Assembly: GCA_947488295.1 (NCBI GenBank)
Contig: CANKYU010000007.1
Span: 93,250-157,249, forward strand
DNA: 64,000 bases
Origin: an uncultured Anderseniella sp.
GTDB lineage: Bacteria > Pseudomonadota > Alphaproteobacteria > Rhizobiales > Aestuariivirgaceae
Reading direction: 5' to 3'
Shown here piece by piece: positions 1 through 7,512 of the stretch; positions within the stretch are counted from its first letter, which is position 1, and each line of letters begins with the position of its first letter. The notes beneath the pieces were generated by a model. The model was not told the DNA's origin, searched no databases, and worked only from the letters and a program-made list of their open reading frames with translations. A program made the translations under genes and the position numbers.

Positions 1-2
1 TC

Positions 3-794
3 GATGATCAGCTTAACGGTGTCGAGCTTCGCGATATCACACCACTTGTGGGCGCCATGCGGATGATCAAGTCGCCGCTTGAAATCGAGGTGATGAAGCA
101 GGCCGGCCAGATTGCAGGCGCCATGATGGGTGCAGCCGAAGGCGCGCTGGCTGAAAACGCGCCCGAGTATGAAGCGGCACTGGCGGTGATCAATGCCGGT
201 ACGCGCAAGGCGGCCGGCTTCCTGACCGCAAAGGGCTGGGAGCAGTTCGTCTCGCCGATGATCCACAACCTGCAGGTCATGCAGTCCGGCCGAGACACAT
301 CCATGGTGCATCGCCGGGCCAGCGTGAAACTTCTGGAGCGTGGCGATCCGGTATATTTCTGTTTCTGCAACATGGCCCAGTTCAAACAGTACAAGCTGGG
401 CTTTGACCGCATGTTCCACATTCTCGAGGTGTCGGACGAAGCTGCGAGAATTCAGCAGGCGGCGATCGATGCGCAGCAGGCCGCCATTGCCGCCATCCGG
501 CCCGGGGTCACGGCAGAGTCCATCGCCGAGGCCGCCAATGAAGTCTATGACGAACGCGGTTACGCTACCGGCTACCGCACCGGGCGCTCCATCGGCATGG
601 CCTATCTTGAAAGCCCGGAGCTGAAACAAGGCGACAAGACGATCCTCAGGGCCGGTATGACCTTTGCCGTCGATGGCGGCATCAGCGTCGATGGCGAGCT
701 CGGCGGGCGCATCGGCGACTCGATCGTGGTCACCGAGACCGGGTGCGAATACCTGACCGAATATCCACGGCAATTGCTGGTGGTGGACAGGTGA
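3..794 (+). CDS. M24-family creatinase/aminopeptidase-like protein, 5' truncated
   Basis: The frame is open from the first bases of the window, so the gene begins upstream and only its C-terminal pita-bread domain (about 263 residues) is visible. Family-typical blocks are present, but the M24 ligands look replaced. The first Asp region reads GDPVYFCFC (342-368), the His of the GHG/GHS motif is Arg in TGRSIG (585-587), the TIEPG Glu is Asp in AVDGG (672-674), and the last Glu of the RIED motif is Gly in RIGDS (714-716). The order resembles creatinase, which is metal-free, more than prolidase, yet creatinase's catalytic His also appears missing. It nearly abuts the nitrilase gene, whose start lies just past this stop. 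The reaction is unknown; it may be a non-peptidase member of the fold. Confidence 0.8.
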   Translation, partial: DDQLNGVELRDITPLVGAMRMIKSPLEIEVMKQAGQIAGAMMGAAEGALAENAPEYEAALAVINAGTRKAAGFLTAKGWEQFVSPMIHNLQVMQSGRDTSMVHRRASVKLLERGDPVYFCFCNMAQFKQYKLGFDRMFHILEVSDEAARIQQAAIDAQQAAIAAIRPGVTAESIAEAANEVYDERGYATGYRTGRSIGMAYLESPELKQGDKTILRAGMTFAVDGGISVDGELGGRIGDSIVVTETGCEYLTEYPRQLLVVDR

Positions 795-796
795 GC

Positions 797-1573
797 ATGC
801 TCAAGGCCGGCATATTCCAGAGCAATGGCGCGGGGCTCAAACCAGTTGAGCGGTTGGCCAACCTTGAAGAGGCCATTGCGGACCAGCAACTGGACCTTGT
901 CGTATGTCCCGAACTGTTCATGTCCGGTTACAATGTCGGAAGCCAACTGCATGAGCTTGCTGAAACTGCCGACGGACCTTTCGCGCAACGTGTTGCGGAG
1001 CTTGCGCAGCAGGCCGGCACCGCCATTTGCTATGGTTATCCTGAACGTGATGGTGAAACCGTCTACAATTCAGCGCTGGTTGTATCGGCAGCCGGCCACG
1101 TCCTTGCCAATCATCGCAAGCTCGCCATTCCACCGGGCTTTGAGCAGAACTTCTTTGCTTCGGGCGATCAACTCACCCATTTCGAGCTTGGCGGCATCAA
1201 GTGTGCGCTGGTGATCTGTTATGACGTGGAGTTTCCCGAAACCATTCGTGCCGCGTGCACGGCAGGTGCGGAGATCATCATCATCCCGACGGCACTCGGT
1301 ACGCAGTGGGATCAGGTGGCCCATCGGGTGGTGCCGGCACGCGCGTTTGAAAACGGCTGTTACGCGCTGTACGCCAATCATGCCGGCGGCGAGGGTGATA
1401 TCACCTATGCCGGCGCAAGCTGCATTGTCGGCCCGGACGGGCGCGATGTGGCGCGCGCCGCGGAGGAGCCTCAGCTGGTTACGGCAACACTGGAGGCTGC
1501 GCGGGTTGCCGCTGCCCGCCAGCGGTTACCTTATTTGAGTGATCTGGTGGCATTGCGTGCGAAACTTGCCTAA
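797..1573 (+). CDS. Carbon-nitrogen hydrolase (nitrilase superfamily amidase)
   Basis: A 258-residue cytosolic amidohydrolase of the nitrilase fold. The Glu-Lys-Cys triad is visible: Glu39 in CPELFMSGY, Lys108 in NHRKLA and Cys141 in ICYDVEFPE. Members cleave amides, N-carbamoyl compounds or nitriles through a thioester on the Cys; the substrate cannot be read from sequence. ATG at 797 is preferred; an in-frame GTG at 791 overlaps the stop of the upstream gene, so the two are probably translated together. Length is normal for a stand-alone amidase. Position between a creatinase-like protein and a BMP-type binding protein suggests use of an amide-bearing nitrogen compound, which is inference. 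Confidence 0.87.
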   Translation: MLKAGIFQSNGAGLKPVERLANLEEAIADQQLDLVVCPELFMSGYNVGSQLHELAETADGPFAQRVAELAQQAGTAICYGYPERDGETVYNSALVVSAAGHVLANHRKLAIPPGFEQNFFASGDQLTHFELGGIKCALVICYDVEFPETIRAACTAGAEIIIIPTALGTQWDQVAHRVVPARAFENGCYALYANHAGGEGDITYAGASCIVGPDGRDVARAAEEPQLVTATLEAARVAAARQRLPYLSDLVALRAKLA

Positions 1574-1697
1574 AAACACAGCATGTTCGCGCAAAAACGC
1601 CTGAAATCCGGCGTGGACAGTTGCCACATTCAACTTGCGTGCTAACGTGCGCGGCATATCCTGTTGCAGGTACAGGGATGTTTTCCGGGAGGATTCA

Positions 1698-2777
1698 ATG
1701 AGTAAGTTCAACAGACGTGATTTTGTAAAATTGACCGGCGCTTCGGCTGCCACGCTGGCAATGCTTGATGCAGCCGCGTTTGCCGACGAGCCGCTGAAAA
1801 TCGGCTTCGTCTATGTCGGTCCGGTCGGTGACCATGGCTGGACCTATGCCCATGACCAGGGTCGCCTGATGATCGAGAAGGAACTCGGCGACAAAGTGAA
1901 AACGTCGTTTGTTGAAAGCGTCAAGGAAGGCCCCGATGCAGAACGCGTTATCCGCCAGCTCGCCCAGGACGGCAACAAGCTGATCTTTACCACCTCGTTC
2001 GGATACATGGATCCTACACTGAAGGTGGCAAAGCAGTTCCCGGATGTGAAGTTTGAACACGCAACCGGCTTCAAGCAGTCGGCCAACATGTCGATCTACA
2101 ATGCACGCTTCTATGAAGGTCGCGCCGTCATCGGCACCATTGCGGGCCACATGTCGAAAACTGCAACCGCCGGCTACATCGCCTCGTTCCCGATCCCCGA
2201 AGTGGTCATGGGCATCAATGCCTTCACCCTTGCTGCCCAGAAGGTGAACCCGGATTTCAAGACCAAGGTACTGTGGGTATCAAGCTGGTACGATCCGCCG
2301 AAAGAATCCGATGCTGCCAAGGCGCTGATGGACCAGGGTTGTGATATCATCACCCAGCATACCGATTCACCGGCGGCCCTGCAGGCTGCGGAACAACGCG
2401 GCATTTATGCGTTTGGCCAGGCTTCCGACATGTCGAAATTCGCGCCGAAGGCACACCTGACGTCCATCCTCGACAATTGGGGCCCGTATTATGTCAAGCG
2501 CGCCAAGGACGTCATAGACGGCACCTGGGCATCATCGTCGTTCTGGGGCGGTTTCAAGGAAGGTGAAGTCGCACTTTCTGCCTACAATGAGGTGATACCG
2601 GCCAATGTGGTTGAAGCCGCCGAAGCCGTGCGAAAGGGCATTATTGCAGGCACGCTGCACCCGTTCACCGGCCCGATCAAGGATCAGAAGGGCGTTGAGA
2701 AATACGCCGCCGGTGCAACCGCCACCGACGAGGAAATGCTCAAGATGGACTGGTACGCGGCCGGCGTGCAGAGCTAG
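1698..2777 (+). CDS. BMP-family ABC transporter substrate-binding protein
   Basis: A 359-residue exported solute-binding protein of the basic membrane protein (PnrA/Med) family, which usually binds nucleosides or purine-like ligands. The N-terminus carries a twin-arginine-like signal (RRDFVKLTG, then a hydrophobic stretch ending near AAAFA). Family signature segments such as GFVYVGPVGDHGWTYAHDQG and TTSFGYMDP follow. The ATG at 1698 has a strong GGGAGGA ribosome site 5 nt upstream (1687-1693), better than the farther upstream in-frame start at 1635. No permease or ATPase genes lie nearby, so it is an orphan here or belongs to a transporter outside the window. A perfect hairpin follows at 2811-2840. 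Confidence 0.9.
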   Translation: MSKFNRRDFVKLTGASAATLAMLDAAAFADEPLKIGFVYVGPVGDHGWTYAHDQGRLMIEKELGDKVKTSFVESVKEGPDAERVIRQLAQDGNKLIFTTSFGYMDPTLKVAKQFPDVKFEHATGFKQSANMSIYNARFYEGRAVIGTIAGHMSKTATAGYIASFPIPEVVMGINAFTLAAQKVNPDFKTKVLWVSSWYDPPKESDAAKALMDQGCDIITQHTDSPAALQAAEQRGIYAFGQASDMSKFAPKAHLTSILDNWGPYYVKRAKDVIDGTWASSSFWGGFKEGEVALSAYNEVIPANVVEAAEAVRKGIIAGTLHPFTGPIKDQKGVEKYAAGATATDEEMLKMDWYAAGVQS

Positions 2778-2810
2778 GGCGTATTTCCTGAACTTCCGCG
2801 ATATCCTGCA

Positions 2811-2840
2811 ACAATACCGGTTCAACTGAACCGGTATTGT
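2811..2840. terminator. Perfect 14-bp hairpin between convergent genes
   Basis: Arms ACAATACCGGTTCA and TGAACCGGTATTGT are exact reverse complements separated by AC. The element lies between the BMP gene (+, ends 2777) and the enolase-superfamily gene (-, ends 2857). Short T-rich tracts flank it on both strands, so it probably terminates both transcripts. Confidence 0.75.
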
Positions 2841-2856
2841 TTCACAGGCACACGAT

Positions 2857-3972
2857 TCAGCTTGTGAACAGCGGCTCACCCAGAACATCCATGACCGGCT
2901 CCACACCCAGGCCGGGCGCATCGGGCGCCTGCATGAAGCCACCTGTCACGACGGGCCCGCCGGTCGCGATGGCCACCGTGTGATAGTCGTGGAATGCCGA
3001 TGACTGGAAGTGGAAGCCTGCCGGTGTCGACTGGGCCAGATGAGCAATGGCCGAGGTTGCAATCTCTCCGCCCCAACTGTCCTCAATGGTCATGACGATG
3101 CCCAGCGAAATGCACAGGTCGCGCACCTGACGGGCCCGGGTCAGCCCGCCCATGCGGTTGATCTTCAGATTGATCAGGTCCATGGCCCGGTCATTGTAGC
3201 CCCTGAGCAGGACGGCAAGGCTTTCCATGCACTCATCAAGGATCATCGGCAGATCGGTGTGCTGGCGCACCACCAGACATTCTTCATAGGTCAGGCACGG
3301 TTGCTCGATGTACAGCCGGATGTCGTGCTGTGAGGCGAGAGGGCGAACCGCATCGACAACCCGGATGGCATCGTGCTGGCGCCAGCCGGTATTGGCATCG
3401 GCATCCATCACTTCACCGGGCTGCATGGCGGCAGCCACTTTCCTGAAACGTTCGATATCGGTTGTCGGGTCTTCCCCGACCTTCATCTGGAACTGGCTGA
3501 ATCCAAGTTCGCGATACTCGCCGACACGCGCTGCCATCACCTCCGGATCGGTGCGCGAAATCACCTTGAACAGCTTGACCTGATCCTGGCGCCTGCCGCC
3601 GAGAAGAGAATAGACCGGCTTGCCGACCGACTTGCCGAGTATGTCCCAGCACGCCATGTCGATGGCCGATTTGACATAAGGATGACCTTTTAAAAGCAGG
3701 TCCATACGATCATTGATGCAGTCCAGTTCGGTCGGATCCTCACCGATCAGGTCCGGCGCGATCTTGGCGATTCCGGCGCGTGCTCCTTCGGCATAGGCCG
3801 CCAGGTAGGACGGGCCAAGCGGACAGGTTTCGCCATAACCGGTAATGCCCTCGTCGGTTTCAATGGCAATGACGGTGCTGTCGAATGCTGAAAACGACTG
3901 CGTCGACCAGCTGTATGAGCCTTCCGTCATGGGCAGGTCTACCTGGTAGATTGAAATGCGGGTGATCTTCAC
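2857..3972 (-). CDS. Enolase-superfamily (mandelate racemase/muconate lactonizing-type) enzyme
   Basis: A 371-residue TIM-barrel enzyme expected to abstract the proton alpha to a carboxylate using Mg2+. Metal ligands are visible as Asp192 (DADANTGW), Glu223 (YIEQP) and Asp246 (ILDE). Catalytic lysines are Lys164 on strand 2 (FQMKVG) and Lys270 on strand 6 (NLKINRMGG), the pairing used by two-base epimerases of the muconate lactonizing subgroup. The N-terminus (MKITRISIYQVDLP, DEGITGYGE) resembles hydroxyproline-betaine 2-epimerase and proline-betaine racemase sequences recalled from that family, so an epimerase of a cyclic amino acid betaine is the leading guess. The first Lys of the usual KxK is Gln162. 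Dipeptide epimerase is a less likely alternative. Confidence 0.8.
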   Translation of the reverse strand: MKITRISIYQVDLPMTEGSYSWSTQSFSAFDSTVIAIETDEGITGYGETCPLGPSYLAAYAEGARAGIAKIAPDLIGEDPTELDCINDRMDLLLKGHPYVKSAIDMACWDILGKSVGKPVYSLLGGRRQDQVKLFKVISRTDPEVMAARVGEYRELGFSQFQMKVGEDPTTDIERFRKVAAAMQPGEVMDADANTGWRQHDAIRVVDAVRPLASQHDIRLYIEQPCLTYEECLVVRQHTDLPMILDECMESLAVLLRGYNDRAMDLINLKINRMGGLTRARQVRDLCISLGIVMTIEDSWGGEIATSAIAHLAQSTPAGFHFQSSAFHDYHTVAIATGGPVVTGGFMQAPDAPGLGVEPVMDVLGEPLFTS

Positions 3973-4098
3973 GTCCGGTTTCCCCTTAAAATTCAGTAAT
4001 TCCGCTTCATGTCAGTTGCGATCAGCCGGATTTGTAAGACAGGCCCTGTCACTACGTCAAACCGGCCTTTTCATCACTGACGGCATACTCTGCGCTTA

Positions 4099-4134
4099 CT
4101 GGGATTGGATCCCCGTTTTCACGGGGATGACGAT
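4099..4134. repeat. REP-like palindromic element
   Basis: It contains TCCCCGT (4110-4116), loop TTTC, then ACGGGGA (4121-4127), in the context GGATCCCC...GGGGATGACG. This type of short palindrome is widespread between genes of many proteobacteria. Only one copy is in this window, so its repeat nature rests on general knowledge. Confidence 0.55.
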
Positions 4135-4139
4135 AGTGA

Positions 4140-4228
4140 CAAACTCCCCTTCGAAGCACGCGAGTGCTGAGGCAAGACCGACCGGCCGCCGCACGAAGTG
4201 CGCCCTCGCGGAGCGCAGCCGAAGGCTG
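4140..4228. repeat. Intergenic GAA-loop hairpin repeat, copy 1
   Basis: Three short hairpins follow each other: GCAC-GCGA-GTGC (4156-4167), GCAC-GAA-GTGC (4191-4201) and CAGCC-GAA-GGCTG (4216-4228). The linker GAGGCAAGACCGACCGGCCG and the flanking bases match a second copy at 63929-64000. The paired arms differ between copies in a compensating way, so the fold rather than the exact sequence seems conserved. Confidence 0.75.
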
Positions 4229-4264
4229 GTTGCGTGAGCGGAACAAGACCAGGCTGTTCGACCA

Positions 4265-4296
4265 ACAAAAAAGAGCGGCTCCCAAGGGAACCGCTC
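4265..4296 (-). terminator. Rho-independent terminator of the binding-protein gene
   Basis: Read on the minus strand, an 11-bp stem (GAGCGGTTCCC paired with GGGAGCCGCTC, one G-T pair) with a 2-nt centre is followed by a run of six T residues. It lies just after the stop of the family-5 binding protein gene. Confidence 0.85.
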
Positions 4297-4333
4297 CAGT
4301 CATTGTCATACTGCTTGAAAGCCTTTGCGGCAA

Positions 4334-5926
4334 TCAGGCGTTCAGCCACCAGCGTTTTACGAAGTGGCCACCGTCCATCTCCCAGCCACCGCCGATTTTC
4401 GGACCGATGCCAACCTTCTTGTTGGTTGCTGCCACGTCCTGACCGAACGCCGGTATCAGCGTGCCGCCGTCCCTGGAAATGAGCATCTGTACATCCTTGT
4501 ACATGGCGTTGCGCTTGGCGTCATCCAGTTCACCGCGGGCTGCCTTCACAAGCTGATCGACCTTGTCCATCTTGATGACGGTGTCGTTCCACGGTGCATC
4601 GCTGAGATAAGCGATCGACAGGATCATGTCCTCAACCGGACGGGCACCCCAGTAACACGAGCAGAACGGCTTGTTGTTCCAGATGTTATTCCAGTAACCG
4701 TCCTTGGCTTCGCGGATGACATTCAAGGTGACGCCGATCTTGGCGAAGTGCTCGGCAAACAGCTGGGCTGCATCAAGCGCGCCGCCATAGGCGGTTTCGG
4801 CAGAATGCATGTCGATCTTGGCGCCTTCCATGCCGGCTTTCTTGAGCAGCGACTTGGCCTTGTCGAGATCGTACTCGGTCTGCAACTCGCCATCATAGGA
4901 CGCAAAGGCAGGGCCCAGCGGCTGATCATTGCCGACCGAACCGTAGCCGAACAGGATCTTGTCAACAAACTCCTGCCTTGGCAGAGCGTGCTTCAGGGCC
5001 ATACGGAAATCATGGTTGTCAAATGGCTTCACATCCATGCGCATGGGGTGGGTGAACGCCAGGTTCGACTTCACTGCAATCACATTGACATGCGGCAGGC
5101 GTTGCAGCAGCCCAACAGTTTTCAGGGCCGGCCGGTTGATGATGTCCACGTTCTGCGTACTCAATGCCGTCTGGCGAGCGGTGTCGTCCAGGATGGTGGT
5201 GATTTCACAACTGTCGACGAAGCCGAAATCAGAGCCCTGCCAGGCATTGGGGTTCTTCTCGAAGGTGGCACGAACACCCGGGTCGAACTCTTTCAACAGA
5301 TAACAGCCGGTGCCGTCGGTCGAGGTCACGTCTGCCTTGCCGTCCTTGGTCGGCACCACGTTCATGTGGTAATCCGTCATCAGATACGGGAAGGCTGCAT
5401 TGGCTTCCGCCAGTGCAACCACGACCACATCCTTGCCGTCGGCGGTTACGTCGGTGATGCCGGCAAACACACCCTTTGCGCCTGATTTGGAGTCTTCACC
5501 ACGGTGCACATTGATCGAGTTGATGACATCTTCGGTCGTCAGCGACTTGCCATTGGAGAACGTAACGCCGCTGCGCAGCTTGAAGCGCCAGGTCTTGGCG
5601 TCTGCTGATGACTCCCAGCTCTCGGCAAGACCGGGAGCAGCGGAGTTATCCTGTCCGACCTCTACCAGACTGTCGCGAAACGCCCGGCTGATGGTGATCA
5701 TGCCGGTCGCGTTGAAGCTTGCCGGATCGAGGGAATCGGTTGTGTTTGAGTCGTTCAGTCCGGCTTTCATGTGGCCGCCGCGTTTCGGCTCCGACGCACG
5801 CGCCTCCGTCCACATGTTTGATGCGGCAGCAACGCTGAGACCCATGGCGGTTGCACCAACCATGAACTCACGCCTGGTTGTGCGGCCTTCGCCGAGGATC
5901 CGGCTCAGCAGTGTTTTATCATCCAT
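4334..5926 (-). CDS. ABC transporter substrate-binding protein, family 5 (DppA/OppA type)
   Basis: A 530-residue exported binding protein for peptides, opines or similar solutes. The N-terminus has a twin-arginine motif (TTRREFMVGATAMG) and hydrophobic core. Family-5 features follow: EPKRGGHMKAG, ESWESSADAKTWRFKLRSGV, and a DFRMALKHALPRQEFV helix. ATG at 5926 has GGTGGA 8 nt upstream; an in-frame GTG at 5938 is an alternative. It is a paralog of the protein at 20341-21939. No permease gene is nearby. A 19-bp site at 6027-6045, about 100 nt upstream, nearly equals the site before the gntR gene at 12178, so this transporter component is probably controlled by that regulator. Confidence 0.9.
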   Translation of the reverse strand: MDDKTLLSRILGEGRTTRREFMVGATAMGLSVAAASNMWTEARASEPKRGGHMKAGLNDSNTTDSLDPASFNATGMITISRAFRDSLVEVGQDNSAAPGLAESWESSADAKTWRFKLRSGVTFSNGKSLTTEDVINSINVHRGEDSKSGAKGVFAGITDVTADGKDVVVVALAEANAAFPYLMTDYHMNVVPTKDGKADVTSTDGTGCYLLKEFDPGVRATFEKNPNAWQGSDFGFVDSCEITTILDDTARQTALSTQNVDIINRPALKTVGLLQRLPHVNVIAVKSNLAFTHPMRMDVKPFDNHDFRMALKHALPRQEFVDKILFGYGSVGNDQPLGPAFASYDGELQTEYDLDKAKSLLKKAGMEGAKIDMHSAETAYGGALDAAQLFAEHFAKIGVTLNVIREAKDGYWNNIWNNKPFCSCYWGARPVEDMILSIAYLSDAPWNDTVIKMDKVDQLVKAARGELDDAKRNAMYKDVQMLISRDGGTLIPAFGQDVAATNKKVGIGPKIGGGWEMDGGHFVKRWWLNA

Positions 5927-6026
5927 TTCAATTTCCACCCGTTTTCATTTTGTAAATTTTTCTGTCGTCCCTGATCCGTTCCGGACACTTGTACTCAGTC
6001 TCCCGGCTCATGGAGCCCGGCACGGT

Positions 6027-6045
6027 AATACAAACTGTATACAAA
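6027..6045. promoter_or_regulatory. Putative GntR operator (site 1)
   Basis: The site AATACAAACTGTATACAAA contains the inverted repeat ATACA-N3-TGTAT. It matches 17 of 19 positions of the site at 12207-12225 upstream of the gntR gene. It lies about 100 nt before the binding-protein start, where an operator is expected. Binding is inferred. Confidence 0.65.
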
Positions 6046-6168
6046 ACACAATGGTGCGAAACGGCTATTTTTGATGTTTTTGCCAGTATTTAACGATATT
6101 TAACACCCGACCGCTTGTGTCACTGCCGCAAAAAACAGACCGCAGCGGCAACGTTGGCCGGAAACCGG

Positions 6169-7506
6169 CTATAACTCGGCACCTGCCCTGAATTCTCCCC
6201 ACCGCATGACGGCATTGGCGCCAATCGATGCAATCGGTTCCGGCGGCAGTCGGCGGGGCCCCGGCTGGGCAAGCATGTAACGCAGATGATCGGTCTCCCT
6301 GCCGCTTGCCAGTTCCGCTGTCAGCATGCCCGACGACGTACCCCTGGCAGCACCAAGCCCGTTCTGGCAACACGCGGAGAACAATCCCTCATCCACTTCA
6401 CCGAATGCCGCAACATTGTTGCGGCTCAGGCACAAAAAACCGCCCCAGCAGTATTCCATCGCGACACCGTCCAGCATGGCAAACCGGGCGCGGAAAGTTT
6501 TCTCATGGGCTTTGCCGAACGTTTTCAGTCTTGCCTCGTCAGCGGACCGGTCAGGATTCCAGGTAAAGCGGTTGCGAACTACAATTCGGGTGCCGCCAGT
6601 GCCTGCAACTTTTCTGACCGTGGTTCCCATGGGGTCGGCGGGCGTAAACGCCCACATGCGTTCGCCACCCAGTGCGCGCTGTTCATCTTCGCTCAGCGGT
6701 CTTGTCATTGATGCATACAGGCAGACATGCATCAGCTGCTGTTTGAAATACCCAAAGCTTTCAGCATGGCCGTTCACTGCCAGAATGACCTTCGGCGATT
6801 GAACCGACCCCATGCGGGTTTTGGCGTTCCAGACCCCTGTAGCCCGGCCCAGTTCCACGACCGGCGAACTCTCGAAAACCTTCACACCCTGCGCAGCGAG
6901 ACCTGCTGCCATGCCACGCACAAACAAAGCCGGCTGCAGCATGGCTGTTCCCGGCGTATAAAGCCCGCCGTGATAATAGTGAGAACCGCACATCTCGAAC
7001 ATCTGGCGGCCATCCAGAAGCTCGTGCTGTTCACCCAGTGTTGCCAGATGCCTGGCATAGGCGAGGTTGTGCCGCATGCCTTTTGCCGAAGCTGCAACAT
7101 TGGTCTTGCCGCTGACAGCAAAAGCCTCGCCGCACATGTCATATTCACCGGCGGCTTCACCTGCAAAACTGATGGCTGAGCGGTTCATGGCCGTCTGCAC
7201 GCGGTCAGCGTCCAGTCCGCCGGCATAGTCGCTTGATGCAAGATTGTGCGGCAGATCAATCATGAACCCGGAATTGCGGCCGGCGGGGCCTTCGGCAATC
7301 CGGCGGGCTTCCAGCAAGACAATCGAAGCCTTGGGATGCAGTTGCCGCAAGCGCCGCGCTGCCGCCAGACCTGCAAAACCTGCACCGATCACCAGCCAGT
7401 CAGCGATGTAATCTTCTTCCAGCACCGGATGAGCCGAAGCCGGCGGCAGAATGGCATCCCAGGCAGGCGGACCTGGATCGCGGGCCTGACGGCTTACCCT
7501 GATCAT
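6169..7506 (-). CDS. FAD-dependent oxidoreductase (DAO/DadA-PuuB family)
   Basis: A 445-residue flavoprotein with an FAD-binding Rossmann motif (GAGFAGLAAARRL) near residue 41 and an acidic strand end at LLEARR, followed by GPAGRNSGFM. Members oxidise secondary or primary amines or D-amino acids to imines with O2 or a quinone. It is the last gene of the minus-strand operon starting with gntR; only 6 nt separate it from the MttB-family gene. In this setting it may oxidise a partially demethylated amine. There is no signal peptide, so it acts in the cytosol or at the inner face of the membrane. Substrate unknown. Confidence 0.85.
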   Translation of the reverse strand: MIRVSRQARDPGPPAWDAILPPASAHPVLEEDYIADWLVIGAGFAGLAAARRLRQLHPKASIVLLEARRIAEGPAGRNSGFMIDLPHNLASSDYAGGLDADRVQTAMNRSAISFAGEAAGEYDMCGEAFAVSGKTNVAASAKGMRHNLAYARHLATLGEQHELLDGRQMFEMCGSHYYHGGLYTPGTAMLQPALFVRGMAAGLAAQGVKVFESSPVVELGRATGVWNAKTRMGSVQSPKVILAVNGHAESFGYFKQQLMHVCLYASMTRPLSEDEQRALGGERMWAFTPADPMGTTVRKVAGTGGTRIVVRNRFTWNPDRSADEARLKTFGKAHEKTFRARFAMLDGVAMEYCWGGFLCLSRNNVAAFGEVDEGLFSACCQNGLGAARGTSSGMLTAELASGRETDHLRYMLAQPGPRRLPPEPIASIGANAVMRWGEFRAGAEL

Positions 7507-7512
7507 TGCCGC

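Larger units (their letters stand above)
3973..4333. other. Intergenic region with palindromic repeats
   Basis: This stretch of about 360 bases between two minus-strand genes contains no credible gene. It holds upstream sequence of the enolase-superfamily gene, a 7-bp hairpin (4110-4127), a GAA-loop hairpin repeat (4140-4228) that recurs at the right edge of the window, and the terminator of the binding-protein gene (4265-4296). Confidence 0.8.

Noticed and set aside
4325..5485. Long plus-strand reading frame opposite the first family-5 binding protein
   Set aside because: It lies wholly antisense to a well-supported gene with signal peptide, ribosome site and terminator, and has no recognisable motif. 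High-GC codon bias creates such frames.
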